From the NCBI RefSeq assembly GCF_013912005.1, contig NZ_JACESB010000009.1:44607-108606 (forward strand): 64,000 bases of DNA, written 5' to 3'. Below the pieces are notes generated by a model, which had not been told where the DNA came from, did no database searches, and worked only from the letters and a program-made list of their open reading frames with translations. This stretch comes from Brevundimonas sp. (GTDB taxonomy: Bacteria > Pseudomonadota > Alphaproteobacteria > Caulobacterales > Caulobacteraceae). The position numbers and the translations under genes were made by a program. Below, one piece after another: positions 61,834 through 64,000 of this stretch. Numbering within the stretch: the stretch's first letter is position 1; each line of letters starts with the position of its first letter.

Positions 61834-64000
61834 CTAGAACGTGCTTCGCCAGCTGCCCATCAGCGCATAGGCCGGCGGCGCGGCGCGTTCGTGGCGGTCG
61901 TCGCGCGTGACCACCGCCCGCAGCGCCAGCTCCGAACCGCCCGGCAGGGCGTGCAGGCTGCCCAGCGCGAAGTCGATCTGCCGGCCCGTCGGGGTCGCCG
62001 AGAAGCGGCGTTCCGAGAAGGTCAGCTCGTCGAAATACTCCAGCGGCGCATCGGCCAGCCAGGCGCTGAACTGCCCGCGCTCGACCCGCAGCGGCTGCGA
62101 GATCGACCAGGTCAGGGAGCGGCAGCCGAAGCCCAGCTCCTTGCAGAACGAGGTCAGCCCGAGCCGCCAGCTGGAGCTCAGGGCCTGTTCCGACAGGCTC
62201 AGGAACTCGCCGGCCAGGTCGGTGCGCGCGAAGCCCGCCTCCGCATCCAGCCACAGGCCGGAACCGAGGTCGAAACGTCCCGAGACGCCGGCGAAGGCGG
62301 TCTCGCTCGGCATCTCCAGGCCGGAGCCGACCGGTGCATAGGAGCCGAGCGGGCCCAGCCGCTCATCCAGGGCGCCGGCCGCGAAGGTCAGACGGGCCGT
62401 GTCCGACGCCGCCCAGTTCATGGCGAAGCGGGTGTACGTCGAAACGTCGTCTTCCTCCTGGCGGAAGGGCATGGCCCGGTCCCCGACGCCGGTGTCGGCC
62501 GTCAGGGTCAGGGCGCCGAGGCGGACCGCGCCCAGCCAGGCCCGGTCGACCTGGGCCAGGGAGGCGAAGCCGTCGCCCGCGCCCAGCTCGAAGGGCGATC
62601 GGGCGCCGTTGCGGCCCTGCCAGAAGGCGACCGCGCCGCGGCCGGTCGAGTATTCGACCATCATGTCCTCGCGCCGGCGGTCGTCCAGCCACGGCGTCAG
62701 GGCGCGCGAGGCGGCCGCCGGATCAAAGGCGTCGTTCTCGATGATGGTGCTGCTGGTCAGCGACAGCCGCCCGCCGAGCGGCGCGTCCACGGTCAGCCTC
62801 GCCTGCCGCTGTTCGACCTGGGGCATCCGGATCTGCTCGCCGCGCGGCGCTTCCCCGAAGGCGGCCGCGAGATCCACGCGGAACAGGCGGTCGAAGGAAT
62901 CGTGGCCGACGGTCTGCAGCCCCTCGCCCCGGCGGAAGGCGTCGCCGAACGCCGCGCCGGTGTAGGCGAAACGCTGGGCGGTGACCGAGACCGTCGCGCC
63001 CGAGGCCGTGGGCACGCTGGTGGAGCCCACCGGCTGGAAGGCGCGGGCGATGTCGAGCAGCCCCCGGCCATAGACGCTGTCGACGCCGGGATCGCCGGCT
63101 TCGCGCGCGGTCTGGAGCAGGATGGCCACCGCCTCCCGCCCGGTCAGGTTGGGGAAGGCGTCGAGCAGCAGGGCCAGGGCGCCCGCCACCGCCGGCGCGG
63201 CGAAGGAGGTGCCGTTCACCCGCCAGCACGAGGTTCCGTCGCAGGCCGTGATGACGTCGACTCCGGCCGCGCTGATGTAGGCGGCGGCGGAGACGCCGGC
63301 CCGATTCGAGAAGTCCGCGAGCTGGTTGCTCGCATCGTGGGCCCCGACGACGATGATGCTGCCGGCGAAGCGCGGATCCGTGGCGTACCGTCCCGGCCAT
63401 TCCGGATCGCCGCCCGTCGGTTCGTCCCCCGCGTTGCCCGCGGCGATGGTGAAGACGATGCCGGCGTTCACCGCCCGCAACAGGGCCGCCTCGAAGGTCG
63501 GGCCCAGCGGTCCCTCCCCGCCCAGCGACATGTTCACGATCGGAATGCCGTTGGTGATCGCGTAGTCGATCGCCCGCACCAGGTCGCCCGACTTGAAGCA
63601 GACGTCGTCTTCGGGATCGTCGCAGTCGCTCACATCCGCGCGGATGGAGACGATCGTCGATTCATAGGCGGTCCCGATGGTGCCGAAGCCGTTGAAGCCG
63701 GCGGCGATGACGCCGGACACCGACGTCCCGTGGGCGGGGCTTCCGTTGTCGCCGAGCAGGCCGGTGGGCATGTTCCGCCCCACGACGACGTCGGTCGACA
63801 GGGTGGTCGAAATCCGCCCCGCCAGGTCGGGCTGGGCGAAGTCGATGCCGGAGTCGATCACCCCGACGTTGATGCCGGCGCCGGTGGCGCCCGCGTTCCA
63901 GGCCGCAATGGCGCCGGAGTTCGCGGATCCGTAGTTCCGCAGATACTCCGCCGACGTCGGCGGAGTATCTGCGGAACTACGGATCCGCGAACTCCGGCGC
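61834..64000 (-). CDS. Autotransporter subtilisin-like serine protease (S8), 5' end missing
   Basis: About 700 residues are visible and the gene is open to the right edge. The passenger has the subtilase triad: Asp in VIDSGIDF, His in AHGTSVSGV and Ser in NGTSFAAPAVAGA. The C-terminal part of about 280 residues is beta-rich and ends YALMGSWRSTF with a terminal Phe, as in autotransporter barrels. It should be secreted and surface-displayed. Upstream of the Asp motif the reading AEYLRNYGSANSGAIAAW looks like real protein until the centre of a perfect palindrome at 63955/63956; sequence beyond that is a mirror copy and may not belong to this gene. Confidence 0.85.
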   Translation of the reverse strand, partial: RRSSRIRSSADTPPTSAEYLRNYGSANSGAIAAWNAGATGAGINVGVIDSGIDFAQPDLAGRISTTLSTDVVVGRNMPTGLLGDNGSPAHGTSVSGVIAAGFNGFGTIGTAYESTIVSIRADVSDCDDPEDDVCFKSGDLVRAIDYAITNGIPIVNMSLGGEGPLGPTFEAALLRAVNAGIVFTIAAGNAGDEPTGGDPEWPGRYATDPRFAGSIIVVGAHDASNQLADFSNRAGVSAAAYISAAGVDVITACDGTSCWRVNGTSFAAPAVAGALALLLDAFPNLTGREAVAILLQTAREAGDPGVDSVYGRGLLDIARAFQPVGSTSVPTASGATVSVTAQRFAYTGAAFGDAFRRGEGLQTVGHDSFDRLFRVDLAAAFGEAPRGEQIRMPQVEQRQARLTVDAPLGGRLSLTSSTIIENDAFDPAAASRALTPWLDDRRREDMMVEYSTGRGAVAFWQGRNGARSPFELGAGDGFASLAQVDRAWLGAVRLGALTLTADTGVGDRAMPFRQEEDDVSTYTRFAMNWAASDTARLTFAAGALDERLGPLGSYAPVGSGLEMPSETAFAGVSGRFDLGSGLWLDAEAGFARTDLAGEFLSLSEQALSSSWRLGLTSFCKELGFGCRSLTWSISQPLRVERGQFSAWLADAPLEYFDELTFSERRFSATPTGRQIDFALGSLHALPGGSELALRAVVTRDDRHERAAPPAYALMGSWRSTF
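63911..64000. repeat. Perfect 90-bp palindrome at the window edge
   Basis: Bases 63911-63955 are the exact reverse complement of 63956-64000, centre between 63955 and 63956, with no loop or mismatch. The left arm codes for the autotransporter in frame, so the right arm is the duplicate. The repeat touches the window edge, so its full length is unknown. It may be an assembly fold-back at a contig end or a real inverted duplication. Confidence 0.9.

Overview
The window is GC-rich chromosomal DNA, densely packed with genes on both strands. It most likely comes from an alphaproteobacterium of the Caulobacteraceae, probably Brevundimonas-like. The support is a CckA-type hybrid kinase with its characteristic VAHDFNN phosphoacceptor site, a strong GC codon bias, Tat-exported DUF885 proteins, and an isocitrate dehydrogenase start at the left edge. 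The genus is inferred from protein character; no 16S rRNA is present.

Layout. (1) 1-24 kb is ordinary housekeeping and accessory sequence: start of icd (minus), DUF2945 protein, thioredoxin-reductase-like flavoprotein, LysR regulator, two tandem DUF885 proteins, CckA, a Glu/Leu/Phe/Val-type dehydrogenase, a lipoprotein hydrolase, a uracil-DNA glycosylase family protein, DUF3253, a hotdog thioesterase, a TetR regulator divergent from a complete RND tripartite efflux operon, a membrane hybrid kinase, a cystathionine gamma-synthase family enzyme and acetyl-CoA synthetase. (2) 24-56.5 kb is a large Wzx/Wzy-type polysaccharide locus: GNAT and polysaccharide deacetylase at the left edge; dTDP-rhamnose genes (rmlC, B, D, A); a Wzy-like polymerase, a hexapeptide acyltransferase and two related glycosyltransferases; a chain of Gfo/Idh oxidoreductase, unrecognised 293-aa protein, NAD-epimerase, Wzx flippase, then a PseA/WbpG-type amidotransferase with HisF-like and HisH-like partners; a capsule-type glycosyltransferase; a CBS-nucleotidyltransferase divergent from legB-legC-legG-legI-legH; an initiating sugar transferase; Wza and Wzc; a TPR-like membrane protein; a small exported protein; and an O-antigen-ligase-family protein. 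(3) 56.5-64 kb holds a phosphatase, a 3' remnant of a second nucleotidyltransferase, an M48 protease, the CMP-nonulosonate synthetase that completes the legionaminate pathway, an unannotated 47-aa ORF, a GDP-mannose pyrophosphorylase/AGE fusion, and a subtilase autotransporter running off the right edge.

How the genes work together. The locus appears able to make dTDP-L-rhamnose and CMP-legionaminic acid (or a close stereoisomer). The amidotransferase/HisF/HisH trio suggests that one sugar carries an acetamidino group. The HisF-like protein has Glu at the position of catalytic Asp130 of true HisF, so it is probably not a histidine enzyme. Repeat units would be started by the polyprenyl-phosphate sugar transferase, flipped by Wzx, polymerised by Wzy and exported by Wza/Wzc. 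Many adjacent genes overlap by 4 bp, suggesting translational coupling.

The last 90 bases of the window (63911-64000) form a perfect palindrome inside the autotransporter gene. This may be an assembly fold-back or a real inverted duplication.
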